From Rugamonas brunnea (lineage in GTDB: Bacteria; Pseudomonadota; Gammaproteobacteria; Burkholderiales; Burkholderiaceae_D), in contig NZ_JACEZT010000008.1 of assembly GCF_014042345.1 (NCBI RefSeq), positions 213,885 to 277,884 of the forward strand: a stretch of 64,000 bases of DNA. Reading direction: 5' to 3'. Of this stretch, positions 21,717-30,224 are shown in pieces. How positions within the stretch are numbered: position 1 is the stretch's first letter; each line of letters opens with the position of its first letter. Under the pieces are notes generated by a model, which saw only the letters and a program-made list of their open reading frames with translations, had not been told where the DNA came from and did not search any database. A program made the translations under genes and the position numbers.

Positions 21717-22982
21717 TTACAGTCCGCTAGACGTGGGAAATTCCAGGACAAAGATCGCGTAGGCGGTTTCCCGCGAGACACAACGAATAGTAGCATCCCA
21801 AGCCTCCATGATTTCTTTACATAACGCAAGTCCGATGCCGGTGCCGTTATGCGCGGGATAGGAATAAAAGCGGCGGAAGATCAGCGGCAGCTGGCGTGGC
21901 GCCACGCCGCAGGCCGTGTCGATGAACAGCAGGCGCGGCGTGGGTCGGGCGCCGTCGATCACGATGCGCACCCGGCCCTTGCCGGCGCGGTGGATGGCCT
22001 TGAGGGCGTTGCGCAATAAGTTGAGCAGGATCACCACGGTCAGCTCGCTTTGCCCGGGAAAACGGAAATTGTGCCGCAGCTCGCACACCACGGCCTGGCG
22101 CTGGGCCGCGCTGGTGAACGGATAGCGCGCCAGCACCGCTTCCACCGCATCGCCCATGCACACGGATTCCGTGGGCCGCAGGTTGCGGTTGACGGCCGTG
22201 GCGCTGAGCAGGAACAGGTCGATCATGTGGTGCATATGGCGCACTTCGAACTGGATGCGGCCCAGCGCGTCCAGGCGGTGGGCGCGATCGGCGCCGGCCG
22301 CGCTGCGCGCCAGCCGGCCCAGGCCGCGCACGTTGGCGTCCACGCTGGCCAGCGGGGTGCGCAATTCGTGCGCCACCGTGGCCAGGCCAGCCCCCAGGCC
22401 GGCCAGCTTTTCCTGCTCCAGCACGTCGCGGCTGACCTTGGCGACCGACAGCACGGCGATGGTGAACCAGTGGATAGGCAATTGCTGCAGCACGCTGCGG
22501 CTCAGCAGGATGTCGCCGTGGCCGGGCACCACCACGGCCAGGCAGGCGGCCACTGTGCCGGCCACGTAGGCGCGGCAGGCCAGGCCCGTGTCGAAGTGGA
22601 ACAGCACCACCAGCGCGATCAGCAGCGATTCGCCCCACACACCCGAGGCATGGTTCATCAGAAACATATAGCTGAAGAAGAAGGAAAACACGTAGCTCAG
22701 CGTCAGCAGCAGGTAGCGCTCCAGCCAGCGCCGGCTGAAATGGCGTGCCCACAGCCCCAATGCGCACAGCACGAGGCCGATTCCGCGCAAGGGCAGGCTG
22801 TCGTACTCCTGCGGAAAGAAGTTGTGCCAGATGACGTAATACAGCGGCATGCCCACCGTGCCCATGGCCGCCAGCACCAGCACGCGCGCGGTGGCGTGCT
22901 CCTGGTGGCAGTGGTAACGGCGCAGCGACAGCAGCAGGCGGTGGCGCCATTGCTTCCAGTGCGCATACGGAGAGAGGGTCAT
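21717..22982 (-). CDS. jqsS: Membrane sensor histidine kinase of the alpha-hydroxyketone system (LqsS/CqsS type)
   Basis: A 421-residue kinase. About six hydrophobic segments (residues 33-180) form the presumed signal-sensing module, as in LqsS/CqsS. Then come the H-box ATVAHELRTPLASV (His205), the N-box LLNLLRNALKAI (Asn325), G1 DTACGV (355-360) and G2 NGTGIGLAL. There is no receiver domain, so JqsR is the expected partner. No ribosome site sits directly before the ATG at 22982. A GGAGG lies ~31 bases upstream in front of a three-codon mini-ORF, and an FNR-type box fills the space between. Confidence 0.88.
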   Translation of the reverse strand: MTLSPYAHWKQWRHRLLLSLRRYHCHQEHATARVLVLAAMGTVGMPLYYVIWHNFFPQEYDSLPLRGIGLVLCALGLWARHFSRRWLERYLLLTLSYVFSFFFSYMFLMNHASGVWGESLLIALVVLFHFDTGLACRAYVAGTVAACLAVVVPGHGDILLSRSVLQQLPIHWFTIAVLSVAKVSRDVLEQEKLAGLGAGLATVAHELRTPLASVDANVRGLGRLARSAAGADRAHRLDALGRIQFEVRHMHHMIDLFLLSATAVNRNLRPTESVCMGDAVEAVLARYPFTSAAQRQAVVCELRHNFRFPGQSELTVVILLNLLRNALKAIHRAGKGRVRIVIDGARPTPRLLFIDTACGVAPRQLPLIFRRFYSYPAHNGTGIGLALCKEIMEAWDATIRCVSRETAYAIFVLEFPTSSGL

Positions 22983-22988
22983 GGCCGT

Positions 22989-23002
22989 TTGATTTTTATC
23001 AA
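22989..23002. promoter_or_regulatory. FNR/ANR-type box at the jqsS start
   Basis: TTGAT (22989-22993), TTTT, ATCAA (22998-23002): a perfect match to the FNR consensus TTGAT-N4-ATCAA. It ends 7 bp before the jqsS start codon, a position suited to blocking transcription or affecting translation rather than to activation of jqsS. Confidence 0.6.
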
Positions 23003-23054
23003 AATTTCATCTTCCTCCAAAATTACAACGGCGCAGGGGCTTTTGACCGTACGG

Positions 23055-23068
23055 TTGATCCGCATCAA
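23055..23068. promoter_or_regulatory. FNR/ANR-type box centred between jqsS and jqsA
   Basis: TTGAT (23055-23059), CCGC, ATCAA (23064-23068); the palindrome extends one base each side (GGTTGAT/ATCAACC to 23053-23070). Its centre (23061.5) is the exact midpoint of the 158-bp divergent region, 79.5 bp from each start codon, so a single bound dimer could affect both promoters. Confidence 0.68.
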
Positions 23069-23140
23069 CCCTATTTTGTAACAAAACGGCAATGTCTTGG
23101 GCGTAGTGCAAATAAAACAACCATTTCAAAGAGGAAAATT

Positions 23141-24397
23141 ATGTCCACTGCTATCGCCCCGGCCTCAGCCCCCGCCCGTGCGCGCCTGGCTGCCGCCGAA
23201 CACAATTTGCCCGACTACGTCACCTGCCGTATGGATGCCCACTATGTGACCCGCATCGAACAACTGCTGGGTGGCGAGCATCCGCACGCCTGGCAACCGA
23301 CGCCGGCCGGCGCTATCTTCCTGGCCGGGAATGACTATCTGTGCCTGGGGGGCGAGCCCGCCCTGGTGCGGGCCCAGGCCAACCGGCTGGCCGGCGGCGC
23401 CGCGCTGCTGATGTCGGCCGTTTACCTGCAAGAGGGCAGCCCGCAGCACCGGCTGGAACACAAGTTCGCGCGCCTGATGGGGGCCGAGGACGGCATCCTG
23501 ACCCAGTCCGGCTGGGCCGCCAACGTGGGGCTGGTGCAATGCCTGGCCGGTCCCGGTGTACCCGTGTTCCTGGACATGCAAGCCCATGCCTCGCTATGGG
23601 AAGGCGTGCAATCGGCCGGCGCCGAAGCCATCTCCTTCCTGCACAACGACCTGGAGCACCTGCGGCGCCAGGTGAGCCGGCACGGGCCGGGCATCATCGC
23701 TGTCGATGCGCTGTACAGCACAAACGGCAGCGTGGCCCCGCTGGCCGGGCTGGTGGAGCTGGCCGAGCGCACCGGCTGCCTGCTGGTGGTCGACGAGTCG
23801 CACTCGCTCGGTACCCATGGCCCGCGCGGGGCCGGGCTGGTGGCGCAACTGGACCTGGCCGAGCGCGTGCACTTCCGCACCGCGTCGCTGGCCAAGGCGT
23901 TTGCGGGCCGCGCCGGCATCATCACCTGCTCCAGCAAATTCAAGGGCTATTTCCTGTCCGAGTCGCGCCCGGCTATTTTCAGTTCCTGCCTGCTGGAGCA
24001 TGAATTGGCCTGGTTCGACGCGGCCATTGACTTCGTGGCGGCGGCCGACGACCGGCGCGCCGCGCTGGCCGGCATCGCCGCGCGCGTGCGCAGCGGGCTC
24101 GATGCGCTGGGCTACAACGTCAGCGACGGCACCGAGCAGATCATCGCGCTCGAACCGGGCACCGAACCGCGCACGCTGGCGCTGCGCAAGGCGCTGGAGC
24201 GCCAGGGCGTGTACGGCGCCATGTTCTGTGCCCCGGCCACGGCCAAGAACCGCGCGCTGGTGCGGCTGACCCTGAACGCGCAACTGGACGCGGCGCAGGA
24301 GGCGCGGATACTGGCCGGCTGCGCCGCCATCCGCGAGCAGGTGGAACTGGAGAGCTGGTCGTCCAGCCGCCGCTCGCGCCGGCTGGCGCTGGTCTAA
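23141..24397 (+). CDS. jqsA: Alpha-hydroxyketone autoinducer synthase (CqsA/LqsA/JqsA family)
   Basis: A 418-residue PLP-dependent enzyme of the alpha-oxoamine synthase family. Known relatives condense an acyl-CoA with an amino-acid-derived donor to make CAI-1-type hydroxyketone signals. Seen: VVDESHSLGTHGPRG (PLP-binding Asp218) and the Schiff-base lysine in TASLAKAFAGRAG (Lys252). The substrate loop SAVYLQEGSPQHRLEHKFA resembles CqsA/LqsA more than KBL or BioF. The ribosome site is GAGG, six bases upstream. Divergent from its sensor jqsS. Chain length of the signal cannot be read from sequence. Confidence 0.9.
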   Translation: MSTAIAPASAPARARLAAAEHNLPDYVTCRMDAHYVTRIEQLLGGEHPHAWQPTPAGAIFLAGNDYLCLGGEPALVRAQANRLAGGAALLMSAVYLQEGSPQHRLEHKFARLMGAEDGILTQSGWAANVGLVQCLAGPGVPVFLDMQAHASLWEGVQSAGAEAISFLHNDLEHLRRQVSRHGPGIIAVDALYSTNGSVAPLAGLVELAERTGCLLVVDESHSLGTHGPRGAGLVAQLDLAERVHFRTASLAKAFAGRAGIITCSSKFKGYFLSESRPAIFSSCLLEHELAWFDAAIDFVAAADDRRAALAGIAARVRSGLDALGYNVSDGTEQIIALEPGTEPRTLALRKALERQGVYGAMFCAPATAKNRALVRLTLNAQLDAAQEARILAGCAAIREQVELESWSSSRRSRRLALV

Positions 24398-24460
24398 GAC
24401 CATCGCCCACCCCATCGCGCACCGCAACCGGCCATGGCTGCGGTGCGCTATGATGGCGGT

Positions 24461-24850
24461 ATGACTGAACCTCAAACTCTCTACGAAGTGATCGGCGGCG
24501 AAACGCGCGTGCGCGAGATGGTCGACCGGTTTTACGACCTAATGGAACTGGAGCCGGAGTTCGCGCTGCTGCGCGCCACGCACCCGCCATCGCTGGACAA
24601 CGCGCGCGACCGCCTGTTCTGGTTCCTGTCCGGCTGGATGGGCGGGCCGGACGCCTACATCGAACGCTTCGGCCACCCGCGCCTGCGGGCCCGCCACATG
24701 CCGTTCGCCATCGGCACCCAGGAACGCGACCAGTGGCTGCGCGCCATGGCGTGGGCCATGGAGGACGTGGGCATTCCCGAAGACCTGCGGCTGCGGTTGA
24801 TGGAGTCGTTCTACCAGACGGCCGACTGGATGCGCAACAAGCCGGATTGA
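24461..24850 (+). CDS. Group II truncated haemoglobin
   Basis: A 129-residue haem protein of the 2/2 globin fold. Seen: Tyr25 in VDRFYDLME (B10), proximal His79 in RARHMPFAIG (F8) and Trp92 in RDQWLRAM (G8), the hallmark of group II. Known roles of the group include oxygen and NO handling. It starts 63 bp after jqsA and ends 2 bp before rmuC. A TATGAT -10-like hexamer lies 7 bases before the ATG, so a near-leaderless transcript is possible. Confidence 0.93.
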   Translation: MTEPQTLYEVIGGETRVREMVDRFYDLMELEPEFALLRATHPPSLDNARDRLFWFLSGWMGGPDAYIERFGHPRLRARHMPFAIGTQERDQWLRAMAWAMEDVGIPEDLRLRLMESFYQTADWMRNKPD

Positions 24851-24852
24851 CC

Positions 24853-26208
24853 ATGACCACCATCGAATTTGCCGTGCTGCTGGCCGTGGGCCTCGTCGTG
24901 CTGGCGCTGCAGGTGCTGGCGCTGCTGCGCGCGCGCGCAGGGGCGGGCGCAGGGCCGGGTGAGGCCGGACTGGCTGAACGCATCGAGCGCGTGGAACGGG
25001 AAGTGCGCATGCAATTGCAGGCCACGGCCCAGGCCAGCCGCCAGGACATGGCGCAGTTGCTGGCGCAGGCGCAGGCCGCCAGCGCCCAGCAACTGGAGGC
25101 GATGCGGCGCCAGATCGACAACCAGGGGCAGAGCGGGCGCGAGGAACAGGCGCAAAGCCTGAAGCGCTTTGGCGAGAGCATGAACCTGGCCCTGATCCGG
25201 CTCACGGAATCGAACGCGCAGCGCATGCTGGAAGTGCGCGCCACGCTGGAAGAGAAGATCCGCGACCTGCAAGCCGACAACGGCGCCCGGCTGGAGGAGA
25301 TGCGCAAGACGGTCGATGAGAAGCTGCACGCGACGCTGGAATCGCGTTTGTCGGCCTCGTTCCAGCAAGTGTCGGAGCGGCTGGAGCGGGTGCACCAGGG
25401 CTTGGGCGAGATGCAGCAGCTGGCGCTGGGCGTGGGCGACTTGAAGCGGGTGCTGACCAACGTGAAGACGCGCGGCACCTGGGGCGAGGTGCAGCTGGAG
25501 ATGCTGCTGGAGCAGGTGCTCACACCCGAGCAGTATGCGCGCAACGTGGAGACCATCGCCGGCAGCGGCGCGCGCGTGGAGTTCGCGCTGCGCCTGCCGG
25601 GCCACGTGGAGGGCGGCCCGCCGGTATGGATGCCGATCGACGCCAAGTTCCCCAAGGAGCAGTACGAGCGGCTGCTGGAAGCGGCCGACCGGGCCGACGC
25701 CGACGGTGTGGCGGCGGCCGGGCGCGAACTGGAACGGGCCGTGCGCGGCGAAGCGAAGACCATCGCCGACAAATACCTGGCGCCGCCGCACACGACGGAC
25801 TTCGCCATTCTGTTCCTGCCCACCGAAGGCTTGTACGCGGAAGTGATGCGCCGTCCCGGCCTGGCCGACGAACTGCAGCGCGTGAACCGCGTGAGCATCG
25901 CCGGCCCGTCCACGCTGTCGGCCCTGCTCAACAGCCTGCAGATGGGCTTCCGCACGCTGGCGCTGGAAAAGCGCTCGTCGGAGGTGTGGCAGGTGCTGGG
26001 CGCCGTGAAGACGGAGTTCGCCAAGTTCGGCGACGTGCTGTCGGCCACCAAGCTGACGCTGGAGCGGGCCGCCAAGAACATCGAATCGGCCGAGACGCGC
26101 AGCCGCCAGATGGCGCGCAAGCTCAAGTCGGTGGAGGCCTTGCCCAGCGAGGCGGCCCAGCTGCTGCTGGGGCCGGACCAGGATGTGAACGAATCGGAAG
26201 TGGCGTAG
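24853..26208 (+). CDS. rmuC: DNA recombination protein RmuC
   Basis: A 451-residue protein with an N-terminal membrane span (FAVLLAVGLVVLALQVLALL), a long coiled-coil (about residues 35-200, rich in Gln/Glu/Ala) and the RmuC nuclease-like domain (KTRGTWGEVQLEMLLEQVLTPEQYARN, MPIDAKFPKEQYERLLEA, FAILFLPTEGLYAEV). Known: RmuC limits recombination at inverted repeats. It starts 2 bp after the globin stop. The start at 24853 is chosen because the earlier in-frame Met lies inside the globin gene. Confidence 0.95.
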   Translation: MTTIEFAVLLAVGLVVLALQVLALLRARAGAGAGPGEAGLAERIERVEREVRMQLQATAQASRQDMAQLLAQAQAASAQQLEAMRRQIDNQGQSGREEQAQSLKRFGESMNLALIRLTESNAQRMLEVRATLEEKIRDLQADNGARLEEMRKTVDEKLHATLESRLSASFQQVSERLERVHQGLGEMQQLALGVGDLKRVLTNVKTRGTWGEVQLEMLLEQVLTPEQYARNVETIAGSGARVEFALRLPGHVEGGPPVWMPIDAKFPKEQYERLLEAADRADADGVAAAGRELERAVRGEAKTIADKYLAPPHTTDFAILFLPTEGLYAEVMRRPGLADELQRVNRVSIAGPSTLSALLNSLQMGFRTLALEKRSSEVWQVLGAVKTEFAKFGDVLSATKLTLERAAKNIESAETRSRQMARKLKSVEALPSEAAQLLLGPDQDVNESEVA

Positions 26209-26294
26209 CAGGCGTAGTAGCTGCGCTGAGAGTACAGCGGTAAGGATCACCAGAGGGGACGTATCCCCCGATGTTTTTCTGAACGGAGACTGTC

Positions 26295-28289
26295 ATGCCT
26301 GTTCGTAGCCCGGATTTCTCGTCGCTGGCCATGCCGGCCGTGCGGCGCAACAAGATCGTGAGCGCGGCCGACGCTGTCGGTTTGATCCGCGACGGCGACA
26401 CCATCGCCAGCGGCGGCTTTGTCGGCGTGGGCTTCGCGGAGAACATCGCGGTGGCGCTGGAGCGGCGCTTCCTCTCGCCCGATGGCGGTGGCCATCCGCG
26501 CGACCTGACGCTGGTGTACGCGGCCGGGCAGGGCGACGGCAAGGAGCGCGGGCTCAACCACCTGGCCCACGAGGGCATGCTCAAGCGTGTGGTGGGCGGG
26601 CATTGGGGACTGGTGCCCAAGCTGCAGCAACTGGCCACGTCCAACAAGATCGAAGCGTACAACCTACCGCAGGGCGTGATCAGCCAGCTGTTCCGCGACA
26701 CGGCGGCCGGCAAACCCGGCCTGCTCACGCACGTGGGCCTGGGTACCTTTGTCGATCCGCGCCACGGCGGCGGCAAGATCAACGAGCGCACCACGGAAGA
26801 ATTGGTGGAGCTGCTGACGGTGGGCGGCAAGGAGCATCTGTTCTACAAGGCCCAGCCCATCCACGTGGGCATCATCCGCGGCACCACGGCCGACGCCAAC
26901 GGCAACGTGACCATGGAGCGCGAGGCGCTCACGCTGGAGGCGCTGGCCATCGCCATGGCGGCCCACAATTCGGGCGGCATCGTGATCGTGCAGGTGGAGC
27001 GCATCGCGGAGCGGGGCACGCTGCCGCCCCGCGAGGTCAAGATCCCCGGCATCCTCGTCGATTGTGTGGTGGTGGCCGAGCAGCCCGACTACCACATGCA
27101 GACCTTCGCCGAGCCGTACAGCGCCGCGTTCGCGGGCGAATTGCGGGTGCCATTGGGGACGCTGGCCACTATGGCGCTGTCCGAGCGCAAGATCATCGCG
27201 CGCCGCGCGCTGATGGAGCTCAAGCCCAACCACGTCGTCAACCTCGGCATTGGCATGCCCGAAGGTGTGGCGGCCGTGGCCGCCGAGGAAAAGGTGTTCG
27301 ACCTGGTGACGCTGACGGCGGAGCCGGGCGTGATCGGCGGCTTGCCGGCCGGCGGCCTCAATTTCGGCGCGGCCACCAATGCGGACGCCATCATCGACCA
27401 GCCCTACCAGTTCGATTTCTACGACGGCGGCGGGCTCGATGTGGCCTTCCTTGGGCTGGCGCAGGCCGACCGCCATGGCAACCTGAACGTGAGCAAATTC
27501 GGCGCGCGGCTGGCCGGCGCCGGGGGCTTCATCAACATCAGCCAGAATGCCAAGAAGGTGGTGTTCGTGGGCACGTTCACGGCCGGCGCGCTGCAGGTGG
27601 CCGTGCGCGACGGGCAGTTGTGCATCCTGCGCGAAGGGCAGGCGCGCAAGTTCGTTGACGAGGTCGAGCACCGCACCTACAGCGGGGAATACGCGCTGCG
27701 GCGCGGCCAGAGCGCGCTGTACGTGACGGAGCGCTGCGTGTTCCGCTTGCAGCCGCAGGGACTGGAGCTGATCGAGATCGCGCCCGGCATCGACCTGGAG
27801 CGTGACATTTTGGCCCACATGAGCTTCCGGCCCGCCATCAGCGCCGGCCTGAAGACCATGGATGCGCGTATCTTCGGCACGCAGGCGATGGGCTGGCGCG
27901 CCGATTTCCTGGCGCGGCCGCTGGAGGAACGCCTGGTCTACGACCCGCAGCAGCAACTGTTCTTCGCCAATTTCGAGGGCTACGAAGTGGCCGACCGGGC
28001 CACCATCGAGGCGATACGGGCCCTGGTGGCGCAGCGGCTGGAAGGACTGGGGCGCAAGGTGCCGGCCGTGATCAACTACGACAACTTCTCGATCGCGCCG
28101 GATTTGATGGATGATTACGTGGCCATGGTGAACGGCCTGCACGAGCGCTATTACAGCAAGGTGACGCGCTTCGCCCACAGCACCTTTATGCGCGCCAGCC
28201 TGGGACGGGCGTTCCGGCGCGCGGCCACCGAGCCGGCGCTGTACGCCGACCCGGCCGAGGCGCTGGCGCGCCTGCAGAAGGACGAATAG
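26295..28289 (+). CDS. Family I CoA-transferase (acetate/propionate/3-ketoacid type) with C-terminal extension
   Basis: A 664-residue protein fusing the alpha and beta CoA-transferase halves (Pct/YdiF type). Seen: N-terminal [27 protein letters not shown], and in the second half NLGIGMPEG and [15 protein letters not shown], whose Glu343 should be the nucleophile that carries CoA. The catalytic unit ends near residue 525, and about 130 further residues follow ([20 protein letters not shown] onward), more than classical ~520-residue members have. Likely role: moving CoA between short-chain acids. The exact substrate cannot be told. Confidence 0.88.
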   Translation: MPVRSPDFSSLAMPAVRRNKIVSAADAVGLIRDGDTIASGGFVGVGFAENIAVALERRFLSPDGGGHPRDLTLVYAAGQGDGKERGLNHLAHEGMLKRVVGGHWGLVPKLQQLATSNKIEAYNLPQGVISQLFRDTAAGKPGLLTHVGLGTFVDPRHGGGKINERTTEELVELLTVGGKEHLFYKAQPIHVGIIRGTTADANGNVTMEREALTLEALAIAMAAHNSGGIVIVQVERIAERGTLPPREVKIPGILVDCVVVAEQPDYHMQTFAEPYSAAFAGELRVPLGTLATMALSERKIIARRALMELKPNHVVNLGIGMPEGVAAVAAEEKVFDLVTLTAEPGVIGGLPAGGLNFGAATNADAIIDQPYQFDFYDGGGLDVAFLGLAQADRHGNLNVSKFGARLAGAGGFINISQNAKKVVFVGTFTAGALQVAVRDGQLCILREGQARKFVDEVEHRTYSGEYALRRGQSALYVTERCVFRLQPQGLELIEIAPGIDLERDILAHMSFRPAISAGLKTMDARIFGTQAMGWRADFLARPLEERLVYDPQQQLFFANFEGYEVADRATIEAIRALVAQRLEGLGRKVPAVINYDNFSIAPDLMDDYVAMVNGLHERYYSKVTRFAHSTFMRASLGRAFRRAATEPALYADPAEALARLQKDE

Positions 28290-28318
28290 GGAGAAATAGG
28301 GACGAACAGCGGCGCCGC

Positions 28319-30217
28319 TTACAGCAAGCCTTCGAACGGCAGCACCTCGACCAGATCGCCCTGGGCCACGTTGCCCTGGTCGTCGCGCAGCACCACCATG
28401 CAATTGGCCTCCGACATGGAGCGCAGGATGCCCGAGCCCTGGGCGCCCGTCAGGCGCACCTGGGGCTGGCCGTCCGCGTCCGTGCTGAGCACACCGCGCT
28501 GGAATTCGCTGCGGCCGGGACGCTTGCGGATGCCGGCCTGCGCGCGCGCGCGCAGCAGCGGCAGCGGGGCGTTGGCGCCCATCATGTGCAGCAGCGCCGC
28601 GCGGGCGAAGAAGTAGAACGACACCATGGTCGCCACCGGGTTGCCGGGCAGCCCGAACAGCCAGGCGCTGCGGCCGTTGGAGTGGATCTTGCCGAAGGCC
28701 AGCGGGCGGCCGGGGCGCATGTTGAGCTTCCAGAACGCCACGTCCCCCAGGCGCGCCATCATGGCGCGCGTGTAGTCGGCCGCGCCGTCGGACACGCCGC
28801 CGGAGGTGATGATGGCGTCGGCGTTTTCGCAGCCGCTGCGCAGCGCCGCTTCCAGTGCTACCGTGTCATCCTTGACGATGCCCATGTCGATCACGTCGCA
28901 GCCCAAGCGCTGCAGCATGCCGAACAGCGTGTAGCGGTTGCTGTCGTAGACGCAGCCCGTGTCGAGCGGTTCGCCGACCGAGCGCAGCTCGTCGCCGGTG
29001 GAGAAGAAGGCCACGCGCAGGCGGCGCTGCACGGCCACCTCCGCCAGGCCGAGCGAGGCGATCAGGCCCAGGTCGGCCGGGCGCACCACCTTGCCGCGCG
29101 CGATGGCCACGCCGCCTTCGGCCAGGTCTTCGCCCTTGAAGCGGCGGTTGTCGCCCGCGCGCAGCACGCCGGCCGCGATGGTGACGCTGCCGTCGCCGAT
29201 GGCGGCCGCCAGCTCCTGCGGCAGCACGGTGTCGCAGCCTGCCGGCATGGCGCCGCCCGTCATGATGCGCACGCACTGGCCGGGGCCGCAGGCCAGCGCC
29301 GTGGGGCGGCCCGCGTAGACGATGCCGATCACTTCCAGCGTGACCGTGCCTTCCGCGGGCAGGTCGGCGCCGCGCAGGGCATAGCCGTCCATGGCCGAGT
29401 TGTCATAGGCCGGCACGTTGATGGGGGAGATCACGTCCTGGGCCAGCACGCGGTCGAGCGCGCTGCGCAGCGCCACTTTTTCGGACGACTGGATCGGCGT
29501 GATGAAGTCGCCGATGATGCGCTGGGCGTCGCGCACGGACATGGCTTCGGGGTCGTAGGCAGAGAGGCAGCTGGCCACGGCGGCCAGCGTGAGCGGTTGC
29601 TCGGGCTGGGCGCCCGCATGTTCCAGTTGTTGCAGCTCGCCCAGCGTGTTGATGTTGCGGAACGCGGCCGCGTCCTCGAACACCACTTCGGCCAGGCGCA
29701 GCGTCTTGTACCAGCCCTCCATGCGGCGCGCGCCGGTGGCCAGGTAGGCATCGAGTTGCGGCAGCAGGCTGGCGCGCAGCAGCGAGAACACGGGATGGAG
29801 CTGGCGCTGGACCACACCGTGCTCGTCTGCTTCCAGTGTGACGGCGACGGCCACGTCGGCATCTTGCGAGTCCAGCGCGCCGGCCAGGCGCTGGGCCAGG
29901 TCGGGCGGCAGGAACGGTGAGTCGCAAGGGGCGGTCAGCAGCAGTTCCGTGGCGCAGTGGCGCAAGCCGGTTTGCAGGCCGGCCAGCGGGCCTTCGAAGC
30001 CGCCCAGCTCGTCGCCCAGCACCGGGCAGCCGTAAGCCTCGTACTGGGGCAGGTTGCGGTTGGCATTGATGGCCACGCTGGCCACTTGCGGCGCCAGCCG
30101 TTGCAGCACATGGGCCACCAGCGTGGCGCCCCGGAACGGCTGCAGGCCCTTGTCCACGCGGCCCATGCGGGTGCCACGGCCACCGGCCAGGATCAGGCCA
30201 CTTACCTTGCTGTTCAC
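28319..30217 (-). CDS. MobA-MoeA fusion: molybdenum cofactor guanylyltransferase / molybdopterin molybdotransferase
   Basis: One uninterrupted 632-residue frame. Residues ~1-205 are MobA (SGLILAGGRGTRMGRVDKGLQ, TAPCDSPFLP), which adds GMP to Mo-molybdopterin. Residues ~220-632 are MoeA (VPAYDNSAMDGYAL, RIMTGGAMPAGCDTVLPQE, FFSTGDELRSVGE, ITSGGVSDGAADYTR, WLFGLPGNPVATMVSF), which inserts molybdate into adenylylated molybdopterin. The start is taken as the GTG at 30217, seven bases after the moaA stop and preceded by a G-run; the upstream frame lies inside moaA. No ATG or ribosome site for a separate moeA was found at the junction. Confidence 0.9.
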   Translation of the reverse strand: MNSKVSGLILAGGRGTRMGRVDKGLQPFRGATLVAHVLQRLAPQVASVAINANRNLPQYEAYGCPVLGDELGGFEGPLAGLQTGLRHCATELLLTAPCDSPFLPPDLAQRLAGALDSQDADVAVAVTLEADEHGVVQRQLHPVFSLLRASLLPQLDAYLATGARRMEGWYKTLRLAEVVFEDAAAFRNINTLGELQQLEHAGAQPEQPLTLAAVASCLSAYDPEAMSVRDAQRIIGDFITPIQSSEKVALRSALDRVLAQDVISPINVPAYDNSAMDGYALRGADLPAEGTVTLEVIGIVYAGRPTALACGPGQCVRIMTGGAMPAGCDTVLPQELAAAIGDGSVTIAAGVLRAGDNRRFKGEDLAEGGVAIARGKVVRPADLGLIASLGLAEVAVQRRLRVAFFSTGDELRSVGEPLDTGCVYDSNRYTLFGMLQRLGCDVIDMGIVKDDTVALEAALRSGCENADAIITSGGVSDGAADYTRAMMARLGDVAFWKLNMRPGRPLAFGKIHSNGRSAWLFGLPGNPVATMVSFYFFARAALLHMMGANAPLPLLRARAQAGIRKRPGRSEFQRGVLSTDADGQPQVRLTGAQGSGILRSMSEANCMVVLRDDQGNVAQGDLVEVLPFEGLL

Positions 30218-30224
30218 AGACAAA

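Noticed and set aside
26250..26277. GGGGACGTATCCCC with a following T-tract between rmuC and the CoA-transferase gene as a terminator
   Set aside because: The stem is only four pairs and the T-tract is offset; too weak to call.
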